A stretch of DNA of 64,000 bases, from NCBI GenBank assembly GCA_032622095.1, contig CP136061.1:16618440-16682439 (forward strand). The letters run 5' to 3'. The position numbers and the translations under genes are program-made. Positions within the stretch are counted from its first letter, which is position 1, and each line of letters opens with the position of its first letter. This document shows positions 46,983 to 57,839 of this stretch, in pieces. The notes beneath the pieces were generated by a model, which saw nothing but the letters and a program-made list of their open reading frames with translations, was not told the DNA's origin and did not search any database. Source of the DNA: Siphonodentalium dalli (taxonomy: Eukaryota; Mollusca; Scaphopoda; Gadilida; Siphonodentaliidae).

Positions 46983-47470
46983 TTAAAGTTACTCAATCCG
47001 ATAAAACTCATCTCAATTACTATTTCAATGGCTTCGGGGGTCAAAAATATTTGATTCGAGTCGAGGAAGTCACCCATCAAAGCTCAGATTTGTTAGATAT
47101 CGATTTTAGAAATCTATTATATTTCATTATCGGGAATTCTTTCTGGCCCAGTACGTAGTCAAAATTGCGTGATTATTACCACTTGATTTTAGAGTTATCC
47201 ATCCTTGTCTGTTTGAATAGAGTTTTGGTGTAATCATCTCGAGCAGGTTTCAAAATTGACGGCAATTATTAGTACTCATCTCGAGAAATTAACAAATTTC
47301 AAAAATCAATATCTAATAACTCTGAGCTATGTTTGATGGGTTCCTCGACTCGAATCAAATATTTTTTACCCCCAAAGCCAAAGAAATAGTAATATAGGAC
47401 CCTCTGATCGGATTGTTGTTGTTGGAATCTGTTGAGATGGGGAACCTCTTTACGGATTGAGTACCTTTAA
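46983..47470 (+). mobile_element. TTAA MITE family 2, copy 2
   Basis: TTAA at 46983-46986 and 47467-47470. The left terminus AGTTACTCAATCCGAT and right terminus CGGATTGAGTACCT match the other copies. The interior differs by a ~50-bp insertion near 47420, with the CTGATCGGATTG segment partly repeated. Confidence 0.8.
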
Positions 47471-47973
47471 CGTAAGTGCGGGGTGTCTTTTCCAGTGTAT
47501 GACGTGCAGATGCGTTGTTAAACGGGAAGAGTTCAAATAGAGATTTCGGCAATACAGCGGACTCCATGATGTCGACGACTGTTGTCGACTGTTGGTAGAC
47601 TGATATTGCTGTTGGTAGACTGTGGTGCTCGGCTTCCTAAAGTCTACCATATCCAGAACAGTTGCATTGATGGTTGATTATGGTGATGCCCATTCTACTG
47701 CATGTGAATGCAGATGGTGACACAATGTCCGACCGATACCATGTCGGATTCGAACCATCGACTATATCGCAGGTGTAACTCAGGCTGTCCCAAACGTTCA
47801 AAAAGACACACAAATAAAAAAACATCCATCACCCTGCAGGGAGCCCCACACATATATAGAAGCATATAGAAGAGTGTCGTCTGCTCATGTATGTCTGGGG
47901 CTCTGTATAGGTGAAATTATAAAATTGTTAAAGAATACAATAAATTTTTTTTTAAATTGTAAAAACTGGTTAG
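47471..47973. other. Possible tRNA-SINE fragment; no gene
   Basis: On the minus strand, GATGGTTCGAATCC (~47745-47760) looks like a Pol III B box, with 'agcctgagttac' 30 bases before it. A match to the 30-bp unit of 48281-48420 lies at ~47788-47812 in the opposite orientation. Too decayed to call a SINE with confidence. Confidence 0.3.
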
Positions 47974-48042
47974 GCCAATGCATTCTCTTATATATGCGAG
48001 GCGACCTATGGTCGACTCGCATATATAAGAGAATGCATTGGC
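47974..48042. mobile_element. Solo 69-bp hairpin of the double-hairpin MITE
   Basis: The single palindrome (GCCAATGCATTCTC...GAGAATGCATTGGC) followed by ACAGGG, without the termini or the partner hairpin. A T-rich remnant of the spacer precedes it. Confidence 0.85.
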
Positions 48043-48066
48043 ACAGGGTAAAAAAAGTCCCACAAA

Positions 48067-48262
48067 ACAACGGGAATTTACATGTAGATTAGTCGTCTGC
48101 TATATATTTATTAATATTGTTATAATAATTATTTGTTTAATATCGGAGTGAAGTATCAACGGAATTTAAATGGGCATGCATATATACCGTCCGCTTTGAG
48201 TCTGACTGGCAGCGCAGTTCCGTATTAATAAATAGCAGACGACTAATGTAAATTCCCGTTGT
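48067..48262. repeat. Small foldback, 196 bp
   Basis: ACAACGGGAATTTACAT ... AGTCGTCTGCTA ... TTATTAAT (48067-48114) returns reverse-complemented at 48224-48262. The arms differ by GTAG and TAT insertions in the left arm. Confidence 0.8.
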
Positions 48263-48280
48263 ATGGTGAGACTATGAGAT

Positions 48281-48420
48281 CCTGTGTGTCTTTTTGCACG
48301 TTTGGGACACACTGTGTGTCTTTTTGCACGTTTGGGACACACTGTGTGTCTTTTTGCACGTTTGATAGATCCTGTGTGTCTTTTTGCACGTTTGGGACAC
48401 CCTGTGTGGTTTTTTGCTCG
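48281..48420. repeat. 30-bp minisatellite, 5 units
   Basis: Unit TGTGTGTCTTTTTGCACGTT + TGGGACACAC. The fourth unit has GATAGATC instead of GGGACACAC. Confidence 0.9.
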
Positions 48421-48484
48421 AAACCATGCGAAAATGACCAATTGAGCGTAACTCAGAGGTTGACCCACTAACCAACTGATCTAG

Positions 48485-48940
48485 TCAGTAGTTCATTTGA
48501 GATGCTAATTAGTAACCAATGTGCACCAAATTAGGAATTGCACATCAGGCTGCTCTGTTACGAACTATCAGTACATTATACTTGTCTCGCCGTCTCATCT
48601 GCATAGTCATCGTCATACTACAATGCATGTCGAAAAAACTCACACACACAGACATTATTCCAACAATGTCTCGCGTAGCATACGATCACTGACCCGAGAA
48701 AAATTAAGAAATAGTTCAGTGTCATATGAGAGAGTTTGGCAGAAATCTCAAAGGATTTATGCGATACATTATGTAACTCGGGTATCGTATTGAAGGTCGG
48801 TGTCGTCTGCGTATTATCCCTACTGACGTCTGCGCGCGCTCTTGTTTCAGATAACGGTTTGATAAATGCACTTGTCTCTCATAACAAAGGTTTTGACATA
48901 GTGCTGGGTGAATTATACCTGAAAGAATACACGGTCTGTT
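48485..48940 (+). repeat. Dispersed repeat block, copy 1
   Basis: 48485-48563 matches 49540-49619 ('gtgcaccaaattaggaattgc' against 'gtgcaccaacgtaggagttgc'). 48751-48938 matches 50139-50428 ('ctcttgtttcagataacggt', 'tgataaatgca', 'gaatacacggtctg'). Confidence 0.75.
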
Positions 48941-49044
48941 GTAGAGTGTTCGTCTTATGTAACGTTTGTGGATTATTTATGGGCAATTGGGCATATTTAA
49001 CATTATATGATGGTATGTTACAGTTGTCTGATCCTATAACAGTT

Positions 49045-49170
49045 ATAATACAAGACAACCATAGTCAGAAATGGTAACGCCCTCAAGATCATTATTATTA
49101 CGCATATAAAAAATATACAATATACTGCATTCATAAATGCACCACTTCAGAATTATTTTAAAACAATTAA
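49045..49170 (+). repeat. Dispersed repeat, partner at 58370
   Basis: 'ccatagtcagaaatggtaacgc' then 'ctcaagatcat' and 'ctcagaatt'-type segments recur at 58376-58500. Confidence 0.6.
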
Positions 49171-49465
49171 TCCTTCAAATTATTACTACCTCCTACGGCT
49201 TATTACTGAATGTTTCTCATTCACCACGCCATAAAGCCTCTAAATGCTGACCATAAATCTACTAATCGGATTAAATACACCCCGATACCTCGCAATACGA
49301 CCTTTAGTCTTCATCCCAACTGAGACATACTTCATCAGAGTGGCACAGCCATTGTTCACACCTAAATATCGAAAGCAATTAACGGAGTCATAACAGTTAT
49401 ATACTGAAACAATAAGACATCCGCGAAGAGACATCCGCGAATATATACATCCTGCAAAAAGTCTA

Positions 49466-49512
49466 ACCGGTATCTGGCGCCTCATTCTGCAAATGACAGA
49501 CACACTAAACTC
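49466..49512 (-). mobile_element. Fragment of the nested-palindrome foldback family
   Basis: 'gcctcattctgcaaatgacagacacacta' is identical in its core to the outer arm of the element at 10019-10641. Confidence 0.6.
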
Positions 49513-49539
49513 AGTCTTGTTATAACATAAGTACGTCGT

Positions 49540-49800
49540 CAGTACTGCAGTTCATTTGATATGCTAATTAGCAACCTATGTGCACCAACGTAGGAGTTGC
49601 ACATCAGACTGCTCTGTTACATAATCTCAGTTCATAATCTGTCTCGCCGTCTCATCTGCATAATCGTCATTGTATTAAAATGCATACCGAAAAACACACA
49701 TATACGCAACAAATATTTCAACAATGACACCTATATAAGATATCTGGCCCGAGAAAAATCAGAAATAAATAGTTCAATGTCATTTGAGATATCTTAAAGA
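49540..49800 (+). repeat. Dispersed repeat block, copy 2
   Basis: Matches 48485-48740, including 'gtctcgccgtctcatctgcat' and 'gatatc...cccgagaaaaat'. Confidence 0.7.
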
Positions 49801-49847
49801 CATATTATGGATTTATTCTGGTGCGTGGAACTGTTAAAATTCAGCTA

Positions 49848-50118
49848 GGCTCTAGGCCAACTGGAGGAATTTAGCATTCCACTAACACTGCCGAAAATCT
49901 CAATCAAATTGACCGTACCACTCCATAGAAAACATCCTCTGAACTGCGCTCGATTGTAAATATTTACTTCTCGATTCAGGACTCAACTATCAGCGATAAA
50001 CTAACGAAAACATTTAGTTAATATATATATAAGAATGACGATGTATGTCGTCAATTTGGATATAATAGTTGTAAAAATAACTATTTCGAGCAAGAATATT
50101 CTCCAGTTCTATTTGAAT
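49848..50118 (-). repeat. Inverted duplication, right copy
   Basis: Reverse complement of 45835-46130. The two copies are separated by about 3.7 kb of mosaic sequence. Confidence 0.7.
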
Positions 50119-50138
50119 ACCCTACCAGAGTGGTTCAC

Positions 50139-50430
50139 AGGATTTATGCAATACATTATGTAATTCGGATATCGTATTGAAGGTAGGCGTTGTCTGCGTA
50201 CTATCGGGTTTGAAGTCTGAGCACGCTCTTGTTTCAGATAACGGTTTGATAAATGCCTTATGTAACTCGGGTATCGTCTTGAAGGACAGTGTCGTCAGCG
50301 TATTCTCCCTACTGACGTCTGCGCGCGCTCTTGTTTCAGATAACGGTTTGATAAATGCATTTGTCTCTGATAACAATGGTTCTGACATAGTGCTGGATGA
50401 ATTAATCCTGAAAGAATACACGGTCTGATA
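50139..50430. repeat. ~105-bp tandem repeat with both strands open
   Basis: Two to three units containing 'gctcttgtttcagataacgg' and 'ttgataaatgc', related to 48751-48938. Both strands have open frames across the units (plus: NSGIVLK...RALVSDNGLINA; minus: AFIKPLSETRA). No family recognised. The 105-bp period is divisible by three. Confidence 0.65.
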
Positions 50431-50532
50431 CAGAGACTTCGTCTTCGTTTATTATTTATGGGGATATTTAACATAATAAGTGGAAATTGTAGGGCCATGA
50501 CAGGGTCCTTGGTCGGGGCCGGAATGTCATCT

Positions 50533-50932
50533 TTAACCCTTTACCCAACAAACCGGCCAAAACCGGCCAAATAAAGCTTCAACAGCCTAAAATATCTTCG
50601 GTCTGTCTCAATAGAACCATACAAATATGGATATCATTGGAACCGGCTCCTTGACCACATTGTGATAGTTACAGTTATGCCCTGTGCCAATGCATTCTCT
50701 TATATATGCGAGTCGACCATAGGTCGCCTCGCATATATAAGAGAATGCATTGGCCTAAAAAAAATCTTTTTTTAACACTTTTTACCATTTTTTCTTACAT
50801 TCTTTAACAATTTTATAATTTTTAATGTGTTAAGCCAATGCATTCTCTTATATATGCGAGGCGACCTATGGTCGACTCGCATATATAAGAGAATGCATTG
50901 GCACAGGGCCCTTCTGTTGGGTAAAGGGTTAA
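50533..50932 (+). mobile_element. Double-hairpin TTAA MITE, copy 4 (full length)
   Basis: TTAA at 50533-50536 and 50929-50932, 400 bp, same layout as copy 1. The hairpins lie near 50686-50754 and 50834-50902. It is almost identical to copies 1 and 3. Confidence 0.85.
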
Positions 50933-51069
50933 ATATCCACTTGATCCTTGAATCAGATAAAATCCCCTGAAATAACTATGACTAAAAACTAAAATCAGTA
51001 AACTAACCTGCGAAATCGTAGCCACCGAGGTGTTCCAACTGCATCTATCTAACTCTAAAATATAATTCA

Positions 51070-51610
51070 TTCTAAAATTCGCAACGGTTGCAGTGAACTT
51101 CGCTTAGATATGTATGATAACTTTATAGCCGAAAGCCCGGTGTGTAATTGTGGCACAGAGATCGAGGATGCCTTTCACTTCTTTTTCGAATGTCCATTGT
51201 TCCGACCGCAAAGAACTAAATTATATGATAGACTAGATGAGTATGCTTTCACAATAGTAGACGTAAACCACTTCCTCCGAGGCGCCCCAAGCATTCCACA
51301 GCATCGAAACCAGCTACTCTTTTACATTGTACAAAAATATATATCAGAAAGTAAACGTTTCACTTAACGAATAAAAATCGTAAACAACCAACGGCACGGC
51401 ATGGCATGATATATACAGGAGAGGACCTCAGGACCGTATAACATCAATCACCAGACATCATCATCAACATTCTTATTATTACATGTACATTATATCTGTT
51501 AATCATCTTGTTTAAACATTTGTGTAAATATTGTCGGGAGAGGGGCCACCTTAAGTTGTTATAACTTGTCCCCCAATCCCTTGTAAACTGAGTTACAATA
51601 AATATGTTTA
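51070..51610 (+). pseudogene. LINE C-terminal tail with 3' end
   Basis: Frame upstream of and including 51110-51367 reads NGCSELRLDMYDNFI then SPVCNCGTEIEDAFHFFFEC. This is the C-x-C-G-x-E-...-H-...-C-P motif found after the RT domain of CR1/Jockey-group LINEs, closing at a stop at 51365. A 3' UTR with AATAAA (~51597) follows. The family differs from the 46382 fragment and from the element at 53131-57000. 5' truncated. Confidence 0.7.
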
Positions 51611-51674
51611 AACCAATCTAACTCTTCGCAAATGGAGGGCAATGAAGATATAACTAGAAGATTTCTACTAATAT

Positions 51675-51751
51675 AAGACAGACCGAAGATATTTTAGGCT
51701 GTTGAAGCTTTATTTGGGCGTTTTTGGCCGGTTTGTTGGGTAAAGGGTTAA
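51675..51751 (-). mobile_element. Double-hairpin MITE, terminal fragment
   Basis: 'agacagaccgaagatatttt' through 'tttgttgggtaaagggTTAA' equals the unique-side terminus only. TTAA is at 51748-51751. The hairpins are missing. Confidence 0.75.
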
Positions 51752-51767
51752 GGGAAATGTTTAGATA

Positions 51768-52760
51768 ATAAGTTCAACAAACAACATATGAACTTATTAT
51801 TTGAACATTTACTATGGGATAACTACTCATCAATGATGCTTTAGTATAGAAAGGGTTAAAATTATTATCTGAACATTTCCTATGGGATAACTACTCATCA
51901 ATGATGCTTTAGTATAGAAAGGGTTAAACTTATTATCTGAACATTTCCTATGAGATAACTACTCATCAACGATGCTTTAGTATAGGAAGGGTTAAACTTA
52001 TTATTTGAACATTTCCTATGGGGTAACTACTCATTAATGATGCTTTAGTATAGAAATGGTTAAACTTATAATCTGAACTTTTCTTTGGGATAACTACTCA
52101 TCAATGATGCTTTAGTATAGAAAGGGTTAAACTTATTATCTCAACATTTCCTGTGGGATAACTACTCATCAATGATACTTTAGTACAGAAATGGTTAAAC
52201 TTAGTATCTGAACATTTCATTTGGGATAACTACGCACCAATGAAGCTTTAGTATAGAAATGGTTAAATCTGAACAATTCCTGTGGGATAACTACTGATCA
52301 ATAATGCTTTAGTAACGAAATGGTTAAACTTATTATGTGAACATTTCCTGTTGGATAACTACTCATCAATGCTGCTTTAGTACAGAAATTGTTAAACTTA
52401 GTATCTGAACATTTCACTGGGATAACTACGCACCAATGAGCTTTAGTATAGAAATGGTTAAACTTATTATCTGAACATTTCCTGTGGGATAACTACTCAC
52501 TAATGATGCTTTACTATAGAAAGGGTTAAACGTATTATCTGAATATTTCCTTGGGATAACTACTTACCAATGATACTTTAGTATGGAAAGGGTTAAACTT
52601 ATTATCTGGACATTTCCTTGGAATAAATACTCATCAATGATGATTTAGTATAGAAATGGTTAAACTTATTATCTCAACATTTCCTATGGGATAACTACTC
52701 ATCAATGATGCTTTAGTATAGAAAGGGTTAAACTTATTTGCTCAACATTTCCTATGGGAT
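51768..52760. repeat. 68-bp satellite array, ~14 units
   Basis: Unit contains AACTTATTATCTGAACATTT, CCTATGGGATAACTACTCAT and GATGCTTTAGTATAGAAAGG. Short indels occur in the middle units (52060-52440). Confidence 0.9.
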
Positions 52761-52764
52761 AATA

Positions 52765-53130
52765 AATATTCCAGAGTGGCCCATGCTTTATTCACACCTA
52801 AATATCAAACGCTATGACCAGCGTTCCAATGTGTTCCTCTTTCTGAGAAGACAACCAATTAGCATAGTTTGGCAGACGATATGGAAAGTATACTGAATTT
52901 GCATAATACTATAAGCGACGTTTCGGCTCGTTACGGTTTAACATTTTGAGGTTCATGTAGGACCATTCTTACCACAAGAGGTGAACATGCATGGAACTGC
53001 TCAGAGTTAGAAATTTGGTTTATATATAGTCCAGAGGAAGGGGAACCGCCCCTCACACGAACATCCTCTATCGCAGTGCAACTATTGCACCCATGTGACA
53101 TTATATCTAGAACCCTGTTTCTCATTTCAC
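52765..53130 (+). repeat. Dispersed repeat R1, left half, interrupted by a LINE
   Basis: Contains 'gaccagcgttccaatgtgtt', 'cgtttcggctcgttac' and 'aaccctgtttctcatttcaca', shared with 57840-58260 and 58858-59220. It stops at 53130, exactly where the LINE 3' tail begins. The continuation ('gcgagctcattttattcccc') reappears at 57845. Confidence 0.75.
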
Positions 53131-53771
53131 AGGATAGGATAGGATAATTTATTTACAATATACACATGAATAATACAATGGAAGTAACACATAAAAGGTA
53201 ATGTTGTATATTGTTGGGGGTTAGCCTAGCCCTATCGGGCTGTCTTCCTGCTACCCCCTATATCACTATAAATAATTGAATCGATGGCTTGTATTTCATA
53301 TCCACGCACACGTACAGACTATAATCATATACATATAAAAGTATCTAGAACATAGTATTTAGGGCATATCACAAACAAGTATCGGTGTGGTTGTTAGACA
53401 ATCCAGACTAGTTATAAGATCGATAATGCATTATCTCTCCATAATAATGTTTTGAACTTTTCATATTTTCTAACACATATGAACAGTTTCGATTCCAGTA
53501 CCATGGGTATTTTAAGAACAAAGTATTTAATTTTTATAAGAGGAATCTATAAAGATCGCCGGAAAGTCTTTTTGTTGAGTGAGGCTTAGTGATAATTCAA
53601 ATTAACAGTACAAATATATAATGTTTATATGTATGTCTAGTGGTATAGGGTCATTGTTAGAGAAATCCTAATGATGTACGGTATTATGATGCATGGTAGT
53701 ATATGGGCATTTTTAGGAACGAGAATGCGATAGTGTGAACACCGGTGTGAAGTATACAATGAATGTTCGTA

Positions 53772-54607
53772 TTATTTAAGAGCACAGTCGGGACATCCTT
53801 TGTTTTTACATCGTACATTTTCTGGGTAATTTCTCAGCATGGCTATCTGTAAGCGCTTCTTCAATGTGTGCCTGCTTTGGCAAGATGTATAATCTTTTTC
53901 CATATTGTTCCATGTTGTGGGGAAGGCGTGGTGGGGTAGTTTTCCTGACCAGTCAGTTCTGGGTAGTTCTAATAGTACGGGATTCGGGTGTCTAGGTGTT
54001 GATTTGGCTCGTTTGTTGTACATCATTCCAAAAGACGCGGGCAGGCGATTATAACACCAGTCATGCATGAAAATTGACGAATTGGGAGTGTGTAAGTCAT
54101 ATATTTTCAAGATTTTCTCTTTTTTAAAGAGTGGATCTGTGTGACTCCTGTACTTCTTATTGCATATTATACGCAATGCTCGTTTTTGTAATAGGAATAC
54201 TTTCTTGACTTCCGGGACATGACCCCATATTTGGATACCATAAACTAAGTGGCTTTGAATCAGTGCATAGTACAATGTTTTCAATGCTTTACTCGGGAAA
54301 AAGTTTTTCACCTTATTGATGCAATAGATTGCATGTGATATTTTGGAGCAGAGTATGGATATGTGCTTTTTGAATGTCAAGTTTTCATCAATGTGGATAC
54401 CTAGAAATCGTGTCGATGATTCACGCCCAAGATTCCATATCCGGTTCAATTGAATGTTATTTAGCTTTATTGTCAAAGTATTCCATTTGTTGTCATTGTT
54501 TTGGGGGTGTAAAAGCATATAATTGCTTTTATTAATATTAATTGACAGTTTATTACAGCAGCACCAATCGGATACATTGGCTAATTCATTGTTGACATAA
54601 CTTTGTA
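53772..54607 (-). pseudogene. LINE reverse transcriptase thumb and C-terminal region
   Basis: Frame-shifted continuation of the RT, with the conserved FLGIHIDENLTFKKHI and YYALIQSHLVYGIQIWG blocks. The C-terminal end has CKNKGCPDC. The continuous frame begins upstream of 54518, after the indel at ~54645. Confidence 0.75.
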
Positions 54608-55462
54608 CTAGTTCGCCATCTTTACCGCTTGTGAATAGTGTATGTCAACTGCATACGATAAAATGTCCATTGTTGTAGAATTTACCATATCATTCACGTA
54701 TATTAAAAAAATAATCGGCCCAAGAATTGAGCCTTGGGGGACTCCACAGGAAGTATTCATAAGGTGAGAAGTACTCCCACTATATTCAACGTATTGCCTC
54801 CTCTCATTCAAGTAACTATGGAACCATGACATTGCTACACCCCTGATGCCATAGTGGTCAAGTTTCGATATCAGTATGTCGTGGTCGATCGTATCGAATG
54901 CTTTAGATAAATCAATAAATACAGCTAAGGTGGAATCCCGTGTCGGTTTATCATTATTTTTAACGAGATGGTCTAAAAGGTGCATAATCGGATGAAATGT
55001 TGAGTGATTTTGTCTAAATCCATATTGGTGTTTATACAAAATTTCATGTTCATTTAGAAAATCTACTAATCGTTTTTGCATAATTTTTTCAAGTAGTTTA
55101 GAGAACGATGGCAGGATACTGATTGGGCGATAGTTTGTTATTTCCTTAGAGTTATTTATTTTAGGAATGGGGACTACTTTGGAAATTTTCATTTTCATTG
55201 GGAATATTCCCTGTTCAAACGATAGATTAAATATATGCTTAAGTGGTGGAGCTATTATGAAGATACTCTCTTTCATAAGTGCGGTCGATATGCCGTTGTA
55301 ATCTTTGCTCATTTTCCCTTTCATAGTATAACATGTCAATACTATTTCCTGTATCGATGTAGGTTCGATTTCAAATTCGTTTGTTTGCCTATTTCGAAGA
55401 TAATCAGTGAAATTTGCGTCATTTTCAGTGTGTATAGAGTTGCTGGTGTTTCGACCGATTGT
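54608..55462 (-). pseudogene. LINE reverse transcriptase segment with broken active site
   Basis: Same frame as the endonuclease after one stop. Conserved RT blocks are seen: KVVPIPK, NYRPISILPSFSKLLEKI, YGFRQNHST, VFIDLSKAFDTIDH (first catalytic Asp) and SCGVPQGSILGPIIFLIYVND. The next block, normally YADD, reads YAVD at 54642-54655, and the frame is lost a few codons later by a small indel at the same place. The other frame picks up there (LFTSGKDGELVQSY) and continues toward 54518. The polymerase core is therefore destroyed. Confidence 0.8.
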
Positions 55463-56980
55463 TTAAAAGTAGTCATTGAATTTTTCTGCTATTATGTTTG
55501 GGTCAGATAGCTCTGTATCGTTATCATTAAATGTCTGAGGGTAGTTGCATGATTTTAGATTTGTATTGATGGCATTTTTAAGAATTTTCCATGTGTTTTT
55601 TATATCATTCTTATCTTTTTCTAGACTATCGCAATAATAATTATTTTTACATTTCCTTATTAGTTTATTGTATAATTGACGATAATTTAAATAGGCGAGT
55701 TTATTTGTTTCTGATGGTGCCTTCAGTTTATTAGAGTATAATTCTTGCTTAGTAATAGAGGATTTGATTAGTCCAGGTGTCATCCATGGTTCGCGCTTTA
55801 TATATTTTTTTGGTACATTTCGTGTTATTAGAGGAAAAGCTAGATCATGCGCGGTCATATATATGTCCAAAAACAATTCATATGCCTTATTAGGGGAGTT
55901 ACAACTGAGAACTGAGTCGAATTTACATGATTTTAACAAGTTTTTGAAAATGTTGACATTATTTGGGGTGTAGTTCCTGTACGTGGCTTTTTTATGAGGG
56001 GGTTTTATGTGTTTGTGTTTGTTTGATTCGGAGAGGAATTTACCGAAATGATCGGAGATGTCGCAAGTAATTATCCCTGTTTGGTGACCACCTTGTACTT
56101 TGTTGGTATAGATGTGATCAATTAGGGTAGCAGAGTGCTCAGTCATTCTTGTAGGTTTCGTTATCATGGGCACAAATCCTCTAGTGAAGACATTGTTAAT
56201 GAAATCGTTAGTTTTTTTATGCGTGTCGAAATTTAAGAGGTTGATGTTGAGGTCTCCTATTATGTAAGACTTGGCATTGTTCAATTTTTCTAATATATTA
56301 TCGAATATCAACATAAATTTGTCCAAGTCGGCCTTTGGTGCTGTGTTCGGTCTATAAATACATCCTATTATATAATTATCGTTCGCTCCTCGGTGTATTT
56401 CTATAAATAATGTTTCTATTACGTGTGGTATAAATATTGTTAAATCTGGTCTGGGTTTATATTGAAGATTTTCCTTAATATAAATACCAACACCACCTCT
56501 GGCATCGTCACCATCAGGTCGAGATTTGAATTCTAAGGGGTGATATCCTGGAAGTGAAAAATCTGAAGAACTATGCACTTTGAATATTTCTGTTAGGGCT
56601 ATAACATCGAACAAATTTTCTTCTGTTTTCAAATCACAAAGTAGGTTTTTTAGATCTCCATAATTTGCGTTAAGGCTTCTGCAGTTTAGTCCGAAGATAG
56701 AGAATTTTATATTATTTGAGAGCATTTTTTTACCCTGTGTAGGCGAGAAATATTGGCATGTATTTTGATTCCAAATTTGGATGTTATCGGGATCGAATTC
56801 ATCTCCTTCTATTTGAGACCATTTTGCCGCGAAATCTTGTGCACGCGTATCCCTAACCTCACTCAAAGTTATGCTATTTGCAGACATAGTTGAAATTTCT
56901 AAATTGTTGTAATGTACGCCCCGGTATCGCCATATGTTTATGTTGTCGTGCGGAAGATCGATACGTATGCGTGGAAACAA
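55463..56980 (-). pseudogene. LINE endonuclease (APE-type) segment
   Basis: A 505-codon frame, of which the first ~90 residues are a non-catalytic lead. M32 (MSANS) is a reasonable alternative start. The APE-type endonuclease residues are visible: N99 (GLNCRS), E131 (ALTEI), Y209 (IYRPN), D243/N245 (IGDLNIN), D288-H289 and D310-H311 (ISDH). This enzyme nicks target DNA for target-primed reverse transcription. The frame stops at TAA (55463-55465), right after FNDYF, where related LINEs read through into the RT. The same frame then continues, so this is a single nonsense change. Confidence 0.8.
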
Positions 56981-57079
56981 ATACGAATATCATTTTACCA
57001 AATATTAATTCAAGTTTTGGTGGAATTATATCAATATGAGGTTTATCCGTGAAATGCTGGTGAAAGTATAAATATAGCA

Positions 57080-57212
57080 TACCTGTTGTTAGTCCAAGTC
57101 CTCTCGTACTAAATCCAGCCAAGATACTGGGATGGCGAGGTACCAGCATCTCGCCATCCCAACATCCCAGTCGGCCTCAGCACGAGAAGACCTGGACCAA
57201 CCTGGTGTCAAT
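57080..57212. repeat. ~60-bp inverted repeat at the LINE 5' side
   Basis: Minus-strand 'TCGCCATCCCAGTATC...TACGAGAGGACTTGGAC' and plus-strand 'TCGCCATCCCAACATC...CACGAGAAGACCTGGAC' are imperfect copies meeting near 57145. Origin unknown. Confidence 0.55.
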
Positions 57213-57233
57213 ATGTCAAATAAAGATTATATA

Positions 57234-57512
57234 GATGAATAATTATCAACAAGGATGAGTATAAGCTCATAAACATATGTAAATCACAGGTGCATACAAT
57301 CTGTAGATGTATATTCATACAAATATACACACAACGGTATATATGCATATGGCATGTATACATAGTGATCAATAATTAATTATTATTAACAAGGATGAGT
57401 AAGCTCATATACAAATTACATATGTAAATCACAGGTGCATAAAATGTATAGATGTTTACATATACAACGGTATTTATGCATATGGCATGCATACATGGTG
57501 ATCAATACCCAT
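57234..57512. repeat. Tandem duplication of ~150 bp
   Basis: 'tcaacaaggatgagt', 'atgtaaatcacaggtgcata', 'caacggtatatatgcatatg' and 'tggtgatcaat' occur twice in order (from 57245 and 57396). Confidence 0.8.
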
Positions 57513-57839
57513 TATTGAGTTTCGGTATTACCACCCCAAACCACCCCATCCACAACATTGGAAATTGTCGAGAGAGCACGACAGTTCTGGCGCTTACTGT
57601 ATCTTTCCGTGATGAACCCAACACTTCTAAATATTATGATTGTTTGTCACCTGATGCACGTATTTATCCTGCCTCTCGGACTAGTGAAGTGTAGACACAC
57701 GATGACGCGCGACCTATTGCGCAGAAAGCCTGTGTCGAGAACTTGTCGTTCATCATCTTATGTGCTGGGAATACTTCTTAATTGAAATATATAATTCATT
57801 CTATCATCTTCGATGATTTGTGTACATGTTGAGGATGGA

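Larger units (their letters stand above)
53131..57000 (-). mobile_element. Nearly full-length dead LINE (CR1/Jockey group)
   Basis: The minus strand shows endonuclease (56980-55466), reverse transcriptase (55462-54608) and a C-terminal part (54518-53772), then ~640 bp of 3' UTR ending in a (ATCCT)n-type short tandem tail at 53131-53145 instead of poly(A). CR1/L2-related LINEs use such tails. An in-frame stop and a frameshift disable it. Its 3' border falls inside repeat R1. A 5' ORF1 was not found; 5' truncation near 57000 is likely. Confidence 0.8.

Noticed and set aside
47735-47765. tRNA gene on the minus strand (GGTTCGAATCC)
   Set aside because: Only a B-box-like sequence. The T-stem does not pair, and no cloverleaf or anticodon arm is visible. 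At most a decayed SINE head.
57085-57115. Large-subunit rRNA fragment (TAGTACGAGAGGAC resembles the sarcin-ricin loop)
   Set aside because: The match is about 14 bases, flanks do not look like rRNA, and the segment is part of a local inverted repeat.
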